Positions 26,244 through 35,239 are shown, counted from the first letter of the stretch. The stretch: DNA of 64,000 nucleotides from Fidelibacterota bacterium (GCA_004124295.1 SCKI01000008.1:1-64000); one strand, 5' to 3'. The notes: a model not told the origin generated them from the sequence alone. Numbers and translations are program-made.

Positions 26244-28985
26244 ATGAAAATAAAGCAGGTATGGGTACTTCTGCTGGGAGGATCATTGTTATGGGCCAGC
26301 TCGAAGGCGGATCGCGCCTATCTGGAGGTGCCCCGGGTCATTCCGGCCTTGCGCGTCTTCTCGGTAGTGCGAGTTGATGGTCTGTTAGACGATACCGCCT
26401 GGCAGCAAGCCACGTTTCAATCAAACTTCGTCCAGCGCAACCCGTTGGCAGGAGAAAATCCCACCGAGAAAACCGAGTTTGCAGTCCTTTACGATGATGA
26501 GTATGTCTTTGTGGCGATTCGGGCCTATGATTCGCAGCCGGACAGCATCACCAGCATTTTGAGCCGCCGCGATGAGATGACCCCTTCCGACTGGGTCAAT
26601 GTCTCCTTTGACAGCTACGACGACCATCGCACGGCTTTCGAATTCTGGCTCAATCCCCAGGGGGTGAAGCGGGACATACGCCGCTTCAACGATGACAGCC
26701 AAGACCGGAACTGGGACGCCATCTGGGAAGGCAAAACGAATGTCGATGCCTTTGGCTGGACGGCCGAATTCAGGATTCCTCTGCGGGAGCTGCGCTTCTC
26801 CAGCAAGCAGAGCCAGGCTTGGGGCCTGCAGGTTTACCGCCACATCTCGCGGAAGAATGAGGACAATTTCTGGACCTACTGGTCGAAGGACGAAGGGGGC
26901 TGGGTGCGCCATTACGGCCGCCTGACCAATCTCGAAAACATCCCCCGGCAACGGCAGATTTACGTCTCGCCCTACAGCACCGGCCAATATGCCAGTTCGA
27001 ATCTTTACCGGACTGCGCTGAATCCCAAAACCTACCGGCTGGGGCAGAATCTGGGCGTCGACCTGAAGATCGGCGTGACCAACAACCTGACTCTGGATGT
27101 TACCGTTAATCCCGATTTCGGCCAGGTTGAAGCCGATCCGGCCGAGCTCAACATTTCAGCCTTCGAGTCGTTCTTCAGTGAAAAGCGGCCCTTCTTTGTG
27201 GAAGGGAGCAACATCTATGCTTTCAGGCTCGGTATCGGAGACGGCGGAGGGAGCAGCACGACCCTGTTCTATCCCCGGCGCATCGGCCGCAGCCCTCATT
27301 TCAGCGCTGAAGATGGTGTCGATGCCGACGCCGATATCTATGAGGTCGATCAGCCCCGGGCCACCGCCATACTGGGGGCCGCCAAATTGACCGGCAAAAC
27401 GGCCAGCGGCTGGTCGATCGGTATCCTGGAGGCCCTCACCACACGGGTCGAGGCCCAGATTACCTATGCCGACCGGCCTACTGAAAACTATGTGGTGGAG
27501 CCGCTGACCAACTACTTTGTCACCCGCCTGCAGAAGGATCTCAATGCAGGCCGCACCTCCCTCGGATTCATTGTGACCTCCGTAAACCGCGACCTGGAGG
27601 GCTCGCTGGCCAACACCCTGTTCGGCTATGCCCAGCAGGACAGCGAGCTGATGAAAAGCTCCCTGCGGGACCGGGCCCTCTCGGGCGGCATCGATTTCCG
27701 GCATCGCTTCAAGGATGACACCTACGAGCTGGAGGCGTCGCTGGCCAGCAGCAGCGTCCGGGGCAGCGCCGGGGCCATACTCAATGCCCAGACCCATCCC
27801 AACCGCTACTTCCAGCGCCCCGGGGCGACCCATTTAAGCGTCGACTCGACCCTGACAAGTTTGGGCGGTTTTTACGGCAAGGCGGTCCTCAGCAAAATCA
27901 AAGGCGAACATTGGGTCTGGACCGTGGGCAATCTCTCCTTTTCGCCCGGATTCGAGGCCAACGATCTGGGCTTCAGCCGGCGGGTGGACTCGAATAGCCA
28001 GTTCTTCTGGGTCCAGTACCGGGAGAACGATCCCGGTAAGGTTATCCGGCGCTGGAGAGTGAACTTTAACGGCTGGTCGGACTTCACATTCGCCGGAGCG
28101 GAAGAGATGACGGAACTGGGCGGCAATGTCAACGCGGGCATTACCCTGCTCAACTACTGGCAGATTTACACTGGCCTGAATGTGAGCGCCCCGGCGGTCC
28201 ATACCACGGCCCTGTGGGGTGGCCCGGCCATGCGCAAGGATGCCACTATCGGCGGCGGGTACTGGATCGGCAGTGATCGCCGGAAGGCGGTCTCTTTCAG
28301 CCTGAACGGCAATGCCGGCGGCCAACCTGAATCGGGGGTCAAGTGGCGCGGCATCAGGCCCAACGTCACCTGGCGACCGACAAAGTTTTTCACCATGCGC
28401 CTTTCAGGGAGTTACAACTACATGCTGGATACCTGGGCCGCCTGGGGCGGGTTTGCCCCCACCCCGGACCTGCAGACCGGCGCCGAGCATTACATTATGG
28501 CCGAACTGGAGCGGCAGACGATATCCACGACTCTGCGCGTCGATCTGACCCTGACGCCAAACCTCAGCATCCAGTTCTACGGCTCGCCCTTCGTCACTGC
28601 CGGAACCTACACCAACGACAAGATCGTCAATCTCGACAAGGCCATGGCGGACAAGTTTGCTGACCGTTTCACGCCCATCACTGCCGAGCAGCGGGACTAC
28701 GACCAGAATCCCGGCACTTATGATCTGGACGGCGACGGCATCACCAATGTGGACATGCCCGGCTACTGGGGGAATCGCGATTTCAATTACAAGGCGTTCA
28801 ACTCGAACCTGGTCGTGCGCTGGGAGTACATCACCGGCTCCAGTATTTTCCTGGTCTGGTCCCGGAATATGTCCGAGTTCCTGGATACCGGCGCCTTTTC
28901 CGCAGGGCAGGACCTGCGCGGTTTGTTTGGTCTGGAAGGGGAAAACATCTTCCTGCTGAAGGCCAGCTACCTGCTCAATATCTAG
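26244..28985 (+). CDS. DUF5916 outer-membrane protein with N-terminal CBM9-like domain
   Basis: 913 residues with a signal peptide. Residues about 35-210 form a carbohydrate-binding family 9-like beta-sandwich (VDGLLDDTAWQQA, VLYDDEYVFVAIRAYD, NVSFDSYDDHRTAFEFWLNP). The rest matches DUF5916 (PF19313): FGQVEADPAELNISAFESFF, KRPFFVEGSNIY and SGASTLFYPRRIG-like (GGSSTTLFYPRRIGRSP), then a series of beta strands suggesting a large barrel. A calcium-loop-like DLDGDGITNVD sits near residue 830. Likely an outer-membrane protein binding or importing glycans; the ligand is unknown. It has its own 178-base leader after the tonB terminator. Confidence 0.88.
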   Translation: MKIKQVWVLLLGGSLLWASSKADRAYLEVPRVIPALRVFSVVRVDGLLDDTAWQQATFQSNFVQRNPLAGENPTEKTEFAVLYDDEYVFVAIRAYDSQPDSITSILSRRDEMTPSDWVNVSFDSYDDHRTAFEFWLNPQGVKRDIRRFNDDSQDRNWDAIWEGKTNVDAFGWTAEFRIPLRELRFSSKQSQAWGLQVYRHISRKNEDNFWTYWSKDEGGWVRHYGRLTNLENIPRQRQIYVSPYSTGQYASSNLYRTALNPKTYRLGQNLGVDLKIGVTNNLTLDVTVNPDFGQVEADPAELNISAFESFFSEKRPFFVEGSNIYAFRLGIGDGGGSSTTLFYPRRIGRSPHFSAEDGVDADADIYEVDQPRATAILGAAKLTGKTASGWSIGILEALTTRVEAQITYADRPTENYVVEPLTNYFVTRLQKDLNAGRTSLGFIVTSVNRDLEGSLANTLFGYAQQDSELMKSSLRDRALSGGIDFRHRFKDDTYELEASLASSSVRGSAGAILNAQTHPNRYFQRPGATHLSVDSTLTSLGGFYGKAVLSKIKGEHWVWTVGNLSFSPGFEANDLGFSRRVDSNSQFFWVQYRENDPGKVIRRWRVNFNGWSDFTFAGAEEMTELGGNVNAGITLLNYWQIYTGLNVSAPAVHTTALWGGPAMRKDATIGGGYWIGSDRRKAVSFSLNGNAGGQPESGVKWRGIRPNVTWRPTKFFTMRLSGSYNYMLDTWAAWGGFAPTPDLQTGAEHYIMAELERQTISTTLRVDLTLTPNLSIQFYGSPFVTAGTYTNDKIVNLDKAMADKFADRFTPITAEQRDYDQNPGTYDLDGDGITNVDMPGYWGNRDFNYKAFNSNLVVRWEYITGSSIFLVWSRNMSEFLDTGAFSAGQDLRGLFGLEGENIFLLKASYLLNI

Positions 28986-29041
28986 CCCGGAAAACCACTT
29001 CCGGGCGGCGTTTCCCGGTCAGGGCCGCACGCGCAGCTCTG

Positions 29042-29077
29042 GACAGCCGCACCGCCGAAGAGGTCGGTGCGGTTGTC
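29042..29077. terminator. Bidirectional hairpin between convergent DUF5916 and plsC genes
   Basis: A 13-bp stem with one G:T pair: GACAGCCGCACCG (29042-29054) with CGGTGCGGTTGTC (29065-29077), loop of 10. It overlaps the plsC stop codon. A smaller stem CCCGGAA/TTCCGGG (28986-28992/28999-29005) directly follows the DUF5916 stop. No long T-run, so efficiency is unknown. Confidence 0.6.
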
Positions 29078-29804
29078 ATATCAGGTCGAAATCTTCTGCT
29101 TCCGGTTCCCGCTCCCCCGAGAGTACCAGCAGCTGCTGGCGCACCTCCTCCATCACCGCCTCCATGGAGAGCTGGGCATAGGTTTCCGGTTCGATCGGTT
29201 TTCCGATGCGCACGGTGATGGGCCCCGGCTGGATATGCCAGCTGGTTTTCCGTTTGAATTTGAAGCCCCCCTCGATGCCCACCACCAGGATCGGAGCGCC
29301 GGTGTTAACGGCCATGTGAAAGCCGCCCTTTTTTAGGGGCCCCAACTTGCCGGTTAACGTGCGGGTCCCTTCCGGCATGATGCCGACGTTGATGCCGCTC
29401 TTGATGCGGTCCTCGGCCATGTTAATGGCCGCCCGGGCGGCATTGGGGTCCCGGCGGCGGATGGCAATGACCTTGAAGCGTCTCAGCAGCGCGCCCCAGA
29501 TGGGATAATGCATCTGTTCCTCGGCCATGACGGCTGTAAAACGGCGGCCACCCAGCACTGCGGTCATGATAAAGGTATCGACAAAAGTGGAATGGTTCAT
29601 CATGAAGATAAAGCACCGCTCGCGGGGATACTTCCCCTCGATCTTCAGCCGGGCGCCCAGAGCCCACAGAACCGTCCAGGAGAGCCAGGCAGCGGAGCGG
29701 AAGCGCAGGCTCTCGAAAGGGAGCAGCACGACGATCATCAGCGCCCCGAGGAGGAATGCCAGAAAGCCCCAAAACCAGTACCAGGCTGAAACAATCGCTT
29801 GCAT
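29076..29804 (-). CDS. plsC: 1-acyl-sn-glycerol-3-phosphate acyltransferase
   Basis: 242 residues. An N-terminal membrane segment (FWGFLAFLLGALMIVVLLPF) precedes the acyltransferase motifs: NHSTFVDTF (HX4D), the Arg-containing block RFKVIAIRR, PEGTRTLTGKL and NTGAPILVVGI. It makes phosphatidic acid from lysophosphatidic acid at the inner membrane. Its ATG overlaps the mutY stop by one base (TAATG), so it is the last gene of the mmuM-marR-mutY-plsC unit. Confidence 0.92.
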   Translation of the reverse strand: MQAIVSAWYWFWGFLAFLLGALMIVVLLPFESLRFRSAAWLSWTVLWALGARLKIEGKYPRERCFIFMMNHSTFVDTFIMTAVLGGRRFTAVMAEEQMHYPIWGALLRRFKVIAIRRRDPNAARAAINMAEDRIKSGINVGIMPEGTRTLTGKLGPLKKGGFHMAVNTGAPILVVGIEGGFKFKRKTSWHIQPGPITVRIGKPIEPETYAQLSMEAVMEEVRQQLLVLSGEREPEAEDFDLI

Positions 29805-30895
29805 TATACACTCATATCCGGAACGCTGCTCGTGTCGCCGATCAGGGGAAACAATTTACGATTTGCGCCGGGGAATGGATAGTCTTGGAGCTCCTCTCTG
29901 CGCACCCAGCGGACCGCGGTGCAGCCCAGCGGTTGCGCCGTGCCGCTCAGCCAGTGGCAGGCGAAGGCCGACAGGGTGATCGAAAAATGGGTGTAGCCGT
30001 GCTTGACGGTGCCCAGGTGCGCACCCACGGCGATATCCAGGGCCACCTCCTCCTGTACTTCCCGGCGCACGGCCTCCTCCGGCGTCTCCCCGCTTTCGAT
30101 TTTTCCGCCGGGGAATTCCCACAATCCTCCCAGCAATCCGTTTTCCGGGCGGCGGGTGATGAGCATCCGGTCCCCTTTCCATATCACGCCCACGGCAATG
30201 GGATAATGGGGCCGCTTCCGGCGGCTGAGCCGGGCGGGAAACCGCTCCACTGCCCCTGACCGGCTGGCCCGGCAGTGCTGCTCCAGGGGACATCGGCCGC
30301 ACTGGGGAGCGGTGCGGCTGCAGAGTGTGGCCCCCAGGTCCATCAGCGCCTGGTTGAAGTCCCCGGGACGGTCCCGGGGTATAATCCCGGCCAGCGCCCG
30401 TTCCACAGCCGCCGTCAGCGCGCCGCCGGTCTGCTCCAGCATCAGCAGCCGGGAGACCACCCGGCGCAGATTTCCATCCACCGCCGGCAACGGCTCGCCG
30501 AAGCAGATACTCCTGACGGCGGCATGCGTGTAGGGGCCGACCCCCGGCAGGCGCCGGAAGGCCTCACTGTCGCTGGGAACCTGCCCGCCGTGGTCCCGGA
30601 CAATGATTCGGCAGGCGGCCAGAAACTGGAGCGCCCGGCGGTAGTAGCCGAGCCCTTCCCACAGCTTGAGGATCTCCTGGCTGTCGGCACGGGCCACGGC
30701 AGCGGGATCGGGAAAGCGGTCCAGCCAGCGCCGGTAATACGGGCTGACGGTGGCCACCTGGGTCTGCTGGAGCATCACTTCGGAGAGCCAGATTCTGTAA
30801 GGGTCCTGGTCGCCGCGCCAGGGCAGTTCACGCCGCTGCCGGTCGTACCAGTGCAGCAGGTCTCCGCTGCAGGCCGGGGGCAGCGCCGCTTTCAT
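29804..30895 (-). CDS. mutY: A/G-specific adenine DNA glycosylase
   Basis: 363 residues. Catalytic Glu39 in WLSEVMLQQTQV, the helix-hairpin-helix LPGVGPYTHAAV, the catalytic Asp in PAVDGNLRRVVSR, and the [4Fe-4S] ligands C-x6-C-x2-C-x5-C in CSRTAPQCGRCPLEQHC are all present. A C-terminal NUDIX-like domain has GGKIESGETPEEAVRREVQEEV, used for 8-oxoguanine recognition. It removes adenine mispaired with 8-oxoG. Start overlaps the marR stop by four bases. Confidence 0.97.
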   Translation of the reverse strand: MKAALPPACSGDLLHWYDRQRRELPWRGDQDPYRIWLSEVMLQQTQVATVSPYYRRWLDRFPDPAAVARADSQEILKLWEGLGYYRRALQFLAACRIIVRDHGGQVPSDSEAFRRLPGVGPYTHAAVRSICFGEPLPAVDGNLRRVVSRLLMLEQTGGALTAAVERALAGIIPRDRPGDFNQALMDLGATLCSRTAPQCGRCPLEQHCRASRSGAVERFPARLSRRKRPHYPIAVGVIWKGDRMLITRRPENGLLGGLWEFPGGKIESGETPEEAVRREVQEEVALDIAVGAHLGTVKHGYTHFSITLSAFACHWLSGTAQPLGCTAVRWVRREELQDYPFPGANRKLFPLIGDTSSVPDMSV

Positions 30896-31308
30896 AGCCG
30901 GGCCTTCATGAGGCGCCAGGCCAGGTCTTCCAGCGGCGCGAGGAGCAGCTCCTGCCCGTCGGAGTCCAGCCCCTTCAGGACAAGCGCCAGCTGGGCCTCA
31001 AGTTCCTCCAGCAACTGGCGGTAGAGGATATCCCCCTCTCCGGTCAGGCGGACCAGCGTCACCCGCCGGTCCCGGCTGTCCGGCGTCTGTCGCACCCAGC
31101 CCTGCGCGACCATATTGGCAATGATGCGGCTCATGGTACTGGCGTCCAGTCCCAGCCGCTTCGCCACCTCCGACATGGAAAGGCCATCGGGGGGGATGGT
31201 AAAAAGTATTTGGGCCTGAGTCGGCGAAAGGGCATGGGCGCCGGCCAGGTTGCGGATGAAGGCCTGCAGCTGGCAGGCCAGGTCACGGATGACCTCAGCC
31301 ACTTGCAT
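30892..31308 (-). CDS. MarR-family transcriptional regulator
   Basis: 138 residues. The winged helix is visible as LSPTQAQILFTI, LSMSEVAKRLGLDASTMSRIIANM and the wing QTPDSRDRRVTLVRLT. Flanking helices form the dimer interface. It lies between mmuM and mutY on the same strand. A perfect palindrome TTGTA-TAT-TACAA sits three bases upstream of its ATG and a near copy lies upstream of mmuM, consistent with autoregulation of the operon. No Cys-based oxidant sensor pair is seen; the ligand is unknown. Confidence 0.9.
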   Translation of the reverse strand: MQVAEVIRDLACQLQAFIRNLAGAHALSPTQAQILFTIPPDGLSMSEVAKRLGLDASTMSRIIANMVAQGWVRQTPDSRDRRVTLVRLTGEGDILYRQLLEELEAQLALVLKGLDSDGQELLLAPLEDLAWRLMKARL

Positions 31309-31310
31309 AG

Positions 31311-31323
31311 TTGTATATTACAA
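31311..31323. promoter_or_regulatory. MarR-type operator palindrome before marR
   Basis: TTGTATATTACAA, a perfect 5-3-5 inverted repeat between the mmuM stop and the marR start. The 14-mer TGTATATTACAATA (31312-31325) recurs exactly at 32354-32367. No ribosome-binding site separates it from the ATG, so the start of marR may be leaderless or translationally coupled. Confidence 0.65.
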
Positions 31324-31326
31324 TAT

Positions 31327-32229
31327 TTATCGGTTGAGGTCAAGGTGGGCCACGGCTTCCCGCAGGGCCGCGGTGGTGGCGGGCGTGGTACCGCAACAAC
31401 CCCCGATCAGCCGGACCCCCTGGGCCGCCCAGCTCCGGGCAGCCTCGGCCAACCGGTCATCGGGCACGGTATCGCTGATCGTGCCGTCCATAGCCGGCTG
31501 GCTGATGCCGGCGTTGGCGTAGATGCCTACCGGCAGGCGGGTCATCCCGACCAGGGCCGGCAGCACTTTAGCGGCCACCGGCAGGGTGACGCAGTTGACC
31601 AGCACAGCGGCTGCGCCGCCCCGTTCGGCTTCCACCGCTGCCTCCTGCAGGGCCGCGCCACCCCACAGGCGCAGGTTTTCATCCGCCAGGTAGGATACCA
31701 GCACCGGCAGCCCGGTAGCCGCCGCAGCCTGCAGGGCGATGCGGGCTTCTGCGAGGGTAATGTGGGTCTCCAGCAGCAGCAGGTCGGCGCCCGCGTCGGC
31801 CAGCCAGGAGGAGAGTTCGCCATAAGTCTGCTCTGCCACTGCGGGACCCACATAATCTGCCGGCGTGTAGCAATCGGCCACCGGGGCCATGGAGCCGGCC
31901 ACCAAGGCGCGGCCGGCGGCGGCGGATTTGGCCAGTTCCACCGCCTTGTAGGTGGCCTGCCTGGCCAGGCGGCGGGCGGTTGCGCGGCCGTTCCCGGCCT
32001 GCCGGTATGCGTGGGTGGTGGTGCGAAACGTGTTGGCGGTCAGGATTTGAGCTCCGGCGGAGACGTAATCCCGGTGAATGGCGGCCACCGTTTCCGGGTC
32101 GGTCGTCAGGGCTGCCGCGGACCAGAGCGGCAGAGCCGTGTCAAGCCCCCGGCGATGCAGCTCGGTGCCCATGGCCCCATCCATCAAAATGACGGCCTGT
32201 TCCTGCAGGCGTTGGCTGAATGTCAGCAT
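31327..32229 (-). CDS. mmuM: Homocysteine S-methyltransferase family protein
   Basis: 300 residues, a single Hcy-binding barrel. DGAMGTELHRRG near the N-terminus, ANTFRTTTHAYRQ, VNCVTLP and GGCCGTTPATTAAL near the C-terminus supply the three zinc-ligating cysteines. It transfers a methyl group to homocysteine to make methionine, with S-methylmethionine or a similar donor in MmuM-type enzymes. The cobalamin and folate domains of MetH are absent. First gene of the mmuM-marR-mutY-plsC unit. Confidence 0.88.
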   Translation of the reverse strand: MLTFSQRLQEQAVILMDGAMGTELHRRGLDTALPLWSAAALTTDPETVAAIHRDYVSAGAQILTANTFRTTTHAYRQAGNGRATARRLARQATYKAVELAKSAAAGRALVAGSMAPVADCYTPADYVGPAVAEQTYGELSSWLADAGADLLLLETHITLAEARIALQAAAATGLPVLVSYLADENLRLWGGAALQEAAVEAERGGAAAVLVNCVTLPVAAKVLPALVGMTRLPVGIYANAGISQPAMDGTISDTVPDDRLAEAARSWAAQGVRLIGGCCGTTPATTAALREAVAHLDLNR

Positions 32230-32352
32230 GGTTGGCGCGTCAAGCTACCGCTCCAGCGCTCTCCCGGCCAAACGATATTGGGCCGCAGGGGAGGCGGGCG
32301 GTGAGCCAAAAAAACCGCTGCCAGCGGCAATGGCATCGTTTCGCTATTATTC

Positions 32353-32366
32353 ATGTATATTACAAT
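32353..32366. promoter_or_regulatory. Second MarR-type operator copy between mmuM and the AlgH gene
   Basis: ATGTATATTACAAT shares TGTATATTACAATA with the palindrome before marR. It lies 124 bases before mmuM and 134 bases before the divergent AlgH-family gene, so it could control both directions. Confidence 0.6.
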
Positions 32367-32500
32367 AATTACCGGGCGACACAGGTCCGGCCTTTTTTCC
32401 TGCCCTTCGTGAGCCGTTTCAGTGTATCTTTTCCCCCACAAGGCCCCGAGCGGATGATCCAGCCGGAGCCGCCCCATCAGCCCGTAGACAGGTGACCTGA

Positions 32501-33058
32501 ATGGATTCGTTGCAAAACCACCTCCTGGTTGCCATGCCCCACCTGGCCGATCCATCGTTCAACAAATCGGTGATCTACATCTGCGACCATTCGCCGCGCG
32601 GCACGATGGGGTTGGTGGTTAACCGGCCCATGACATCCGCCAAGGTGGCCATGATCCTCAATGCACTGGGCATGGATATAGGAGACCAACCCCTCCCGCT
32701 CAAGGAAGTCTACTACGGCGGACCGGTGCAGCCCGGTCTCGGCTTCGTGCTGCACAGCGCCGAGTATGACCGCGAGGTTTCCAACCGGATATCGGACGAC
32801 CTGGCCCTGAGCACCAACCTGGATGTGCTGGAGGATATCCGCAACGGCATCGGCCCGGCCCGGTACCGGCTCTCCCTGGGCTATGCCGGTTGGGGCGAGG
32901 ATCAGGTGGAGCGTGAGATTGCCAACGGTGACTGGCTGGTGATCCCCGGTACGGCGGAATTTATCTTCGATAAGCCCGACACCACGAAATGGGAGCAGGC
33001 CGCCAGCCGTTTCGGCATTGAGATCGCCGAGATGGGCGGCCAGGGAGGCGCAGCATGA
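32501..33058 (+). CDS. YqgE/AlgH-family protein
   Basis: 185 residues. NHLLVAMPHLADPSFNKSVIYICDH with RGTMGLVVNRPM, YYGGPVQPGLGFVLH and GYAGWGEDQVEREI are the diagnostic blocks of the YqgE/AlgH (DUF179) family. The family is widespread and small; in Pseudomonas AlgH influences alginate and other traits, but the molecular function is unsettled. Its stop overlaps the start of the PQQ-type dehydrogenase (ATGA). Confidence 0.93.
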   Translation: MDSLQNHLLVAMPHLADPSFNKSVIYICDHSPRGTMGLVVNRPMTSAKVAMILNALGMDIGDQPLPLKEVYYGGPVQPGLGFVLHSAEYDREVSNRISDDLALSTNLDVLEDIRNGIGPARYRLSLGYAGWGEDQVEREIANGDWLVIPGTAEFIFDKPDTTKWEQAASRFGIEIAEMGGQGGAA

Positions 33059-34269
33059 ACACGGCTCGCTTACTGCTTGTTTGGGCCAGCTTAGCGGCGG
33101 TACTGGCTGCCCGGCAGGACCCCTACGCCAACCTGGTCAGGCACCACATCAAAGCGGACGAACTCCCCGAACCGTACCATACCCGTTCAGTGTCCAATCC
33201 GCCGAAAGTCGTGCCCCGTCCCGGCGGCGCAGAACTGATCGTGCCCCGGGGATTCTCGGTGCAGATGGTCGCCGAGGGGTTGGACCAGCCCCGGATCATG
33301 GCCTTGGCCCCCAACGGCGACCTGTTCCTGAGCGAACCGGGCGCCGGCCGGGTATCGGTCCATCGGGATGATGATGGTGATGGTATATATGACCGCCGCT
33401 GGACCTTCGCAAAACGGCTGAAGCGCCCCTTCGGCCTGGCCTTTATCGGCGAGTGGCTCTATATCGGCAATACGGATGCCGTCGTGCGGCTGCCCTACAC
33501 CCCGGGACAGACCACCAGCACGGCCAAGCCCGAGGAGCTGCTGGCCCTGCCCGCGGGGGGGCACTGGACCCGCAGTGTGCTGTTTAACGAAGCCGAAAAC
33601 AAGCTCTACATTAGCGTCGGCAGCCGCCGGAACATTGCCGAGGAAGAACCCCGCCGCGCCGCCATTCTGCGCTGTGATCTCGATGGCAGCAATGTGGAGA
33701 TATTCGCCTCGGGATTGCGCAATCCGGTCGGTCTGGCCTGGCAGCCCATAACCGGCGAACTGTGGACCGCCGTGAATGAACGGGATGGACTCGGCGACGA
33801 CCTGGTGCCCGACTATGCCACCAGCGTCCGGCAGGGCGGCTTCTACGGTTGGCCCTACAGCTACATCGGTTCCCATCCCATGCCGGGCTACGCCGCCAAG
33901 CGCCCCGATCTGGTCCGCTCAGCCCGCACGCCGGATGTTCTGTTTCAGGCCCACGCCGCCGCGCTGGGCATCACTTTCTATACCGGCGATGCCTTTCCCG
34001 CCCATTTCAGGGGCGGCGCCTTCGTGGCCTTCCACGGCTCGTGGAACCGGGATGAACGGACCGGCTACGAAGTGGTCTACCTGCCCTTCGATGCCAGCGG
34101 CCGGGCCAAAGGATACTACGAGGAATTCCTCACCGGTTGGGGAGAGACGCCCTCGGCAAAAACGGTCTGGGGGCGGCCGGTGGGGGTGCTGATGGACCGC
34201 GACGGCAGCCTGCTGATCAGCGATGACGGCAACGACAAGCTCTGGCGGGTGACCTATACCGGGGAGTAG
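33055..34269 (+). CDS. PQQ-dependent sugar (sorbosone-type) dehydrogenase-like protein
   Basis: 404 residues with a signal peptide. The sequence is a six-bladed propeller of the soluble glucose/sorbosone dehydrogenase class: LDQPRIMALAPNGDLFLSEP, RPFGLAFIGEWLYIGNT, SGLRNPVGLAWQPITGELW, NERDGLGDDLVPDY, GFYGWPYSYIG, FVAFHGSWNR and GVLMDRDGSLLISDDGNDKLWRV. It probably oxidises a sugar or related aldehyde in the periplasm using PQQ; no PQQ synthesis genes are in view. Translationally coupled to the AlgH-family gene. Confidence 0.88.
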   Translation: MNTARLLLVWASLAAVLAARQDPYANLVRHHIKADELPEPYHTRSVSNPPKVVPRPGGAELIVPRGFSVQMVAEGLDQPRIMALAPNGDLFLSEPGAGRVSVHRDDDGDGIYDRRWTFAKRLKRPFGLAFIGEWLYIGNTDAVVRLPYTPGQTTSTAKPEELLALPAGGHWTRSVLFNEAENKLYISVGSRRNIAEEEPRRAAILRCDLDGSNVEIFASGLRNPVGLAWQPITGELWTAVNERDGLGDDLVPDYATSVRQGGFYGWPYSYIGSHPMPGYAAKRPDLVRSARTPDVLFQAHAAALGITFYTGDAFPAHFRGGAFVAFHGSWNRDERTGYEVVYLPFDASGRAKGYYEEFLTGWGETPSAKTVWGRPVGVLMDRDGSLLISDDGNDKLWRVTYTGE

Positions 34270-34283
34270 GCGGGGTCGGTTGC

Positions 34284-34381
34284 CAGTTTCGGGTTACGAG
34301 TTTCGGGTTCAAGGTTCAAGGTTTAAAGTCCAAAGTCCAGAGTCGCTAGTCCTGAGTCCTGGGTCCTGAGTCCTGGGTCGG
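34284..34381 (+). repeat. Degenerate 7-bp tandem repeat array 1 (14 units)
   Basis: Fourteen consecutive heptamers, consensus N-R-G-T-Y-Y-N (CAGTTTC, GGGTTAC, GAGTTTC, GGGTTCA, then AAGTCCA, GAGTCCT, GGGTCCT and relatives). The GT at positions 3-4 is invariant in all units and the phase never slips, while the other bases drift gradually along the array. Confidence 0.85.
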
Positions 34382-34454
34382 GTAATTGCCTGTAGGCGGC
34401 CGCAGCTGGCAGTGGCAGGCGGCATCCAATATTCACCATCCAACATCCGGTTGC

Positions 34455-34585
34455 GAGTTTCGGGTTTCAAGTTTCAAGTTTATTGTCCAAGGTTGAGAGT
34501 CGAGAGTCGAGAGTACAGAGTCCACCTGACCCCCGAAACCTCCAATCCAGAACATTGACTCTTAACCCAGGACTCTGGACTTAAG
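34455..34585. repeat. Degenerate 7-bp tandem repeat array 2 with inverted second half
   Basis: Ten forward heptamers of the same family (34455-34524; GAGTTTC to GAGTCCA) are followed by units in reverse orientation (34525-34585; for example CATTGAC, TCTTAAC, CCAGGAC, TCTGGAC). The 73 bases between arrays 1 and 2 contain no gene. The forward and reverse halves could pair into a long imperfect hairpin between the dehydrogenase gene and convergent pcm. Confidence 0.75.
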
Positions 34586-34594
34586 CCCCGGCCC

Positions 34595-35239
34595 CTAATT
34601 CCCCTCCACCAACGGAACGAAGCGCACCGGCAGGTCGTCCTGCTTGACGATCCCATCCTTGCTGCGCCGATAAATCTGCAGGTGTTGCTCCAGCGCTGAG
34701 GCGCCCACCGGCATGATCAGCCGGCCGCCCTGTTTCAGCTGCCTCAACAGCGCCTCCGGCACTTCCGCTCCGGCTGCGGTGACGATAATGCGGTCGAAGG
34801 GCGCTTCTTCGGGCCAGCCGTCGCGGCCGTTACCCAACCGGATGCGCACGTTATCCAGGTGCAGCCGCTCCAGCACCTTCCGGGCCCTTACATAATGGGT
34901 GGCCACGATTTCCATGGTATAGACTTTCGAGGCCAGGACCGACAGCAAGGCCGCCTGGTAACCCGAGCCGGTGCCCACCTCCAATACCTTGTGGCTGGGC
35001 CGTACGCTTAATAGCTCGGTCATGTAGGCGGTGATATACGGTTGGGATATGGTTTGCCCCTGCCCGATGGGGAGGGGACCGTCGCCATAGGCATCCTTGG
35101 GCCGCGTGTAAGGGACAAACATGTGCCGGGGGATGGCCTTCATGGCGTCCAATATCCGTGGATCGCTGACCCCACGTTGCAGGATTTGGTCAGCCACCAT
35201 CTGGTGGCGCAAAACCGGCAAATTGGCCTTGGCTCTCAC
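34595..35239 (-). CDS. pcm: Protein-L-isoaspartate O-methyltransferase
   Basis: 214 residues. The family signature is clear: HMFVPYTRPKDAYGDGPLPI, GQGQTISQPYITAYM, the SAM motif VLEVGTGSGYQAALLSVLA and the post-motif FDRIIVTAAGAEVP. It methylates isoaspartyl residues to start repair of damaged proteins. Length is as expected. It stands alone, convergent with the heptamer arrays. Confidence 0.96.
   Translation of the reverse strand: MRAKANLPVLRHQMVADQILQRGVSDPRILDAMKAIPRHMFVPYTRPKDAYGDGPLPIGQGQTISQPYITAYMTELLSVRPSHKVLEVGTGSGYQAALLSVLASKVYTMEIVATHYVRARKVLERLHLDNVRIRLGNGRDGWPEEAPFDRIIVTAAGAEVPEALLRQLKQGGRLIMPVGASALEQHLQIYRRSKDGIVKQDDLPVRFVPLVEGN

Noticed and set aside
34284-34585. Short repeats considered as a CRISPR array
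   Set aside because: Units are 7 bp and contiguous without unique spacers; no cas genes are in the window.
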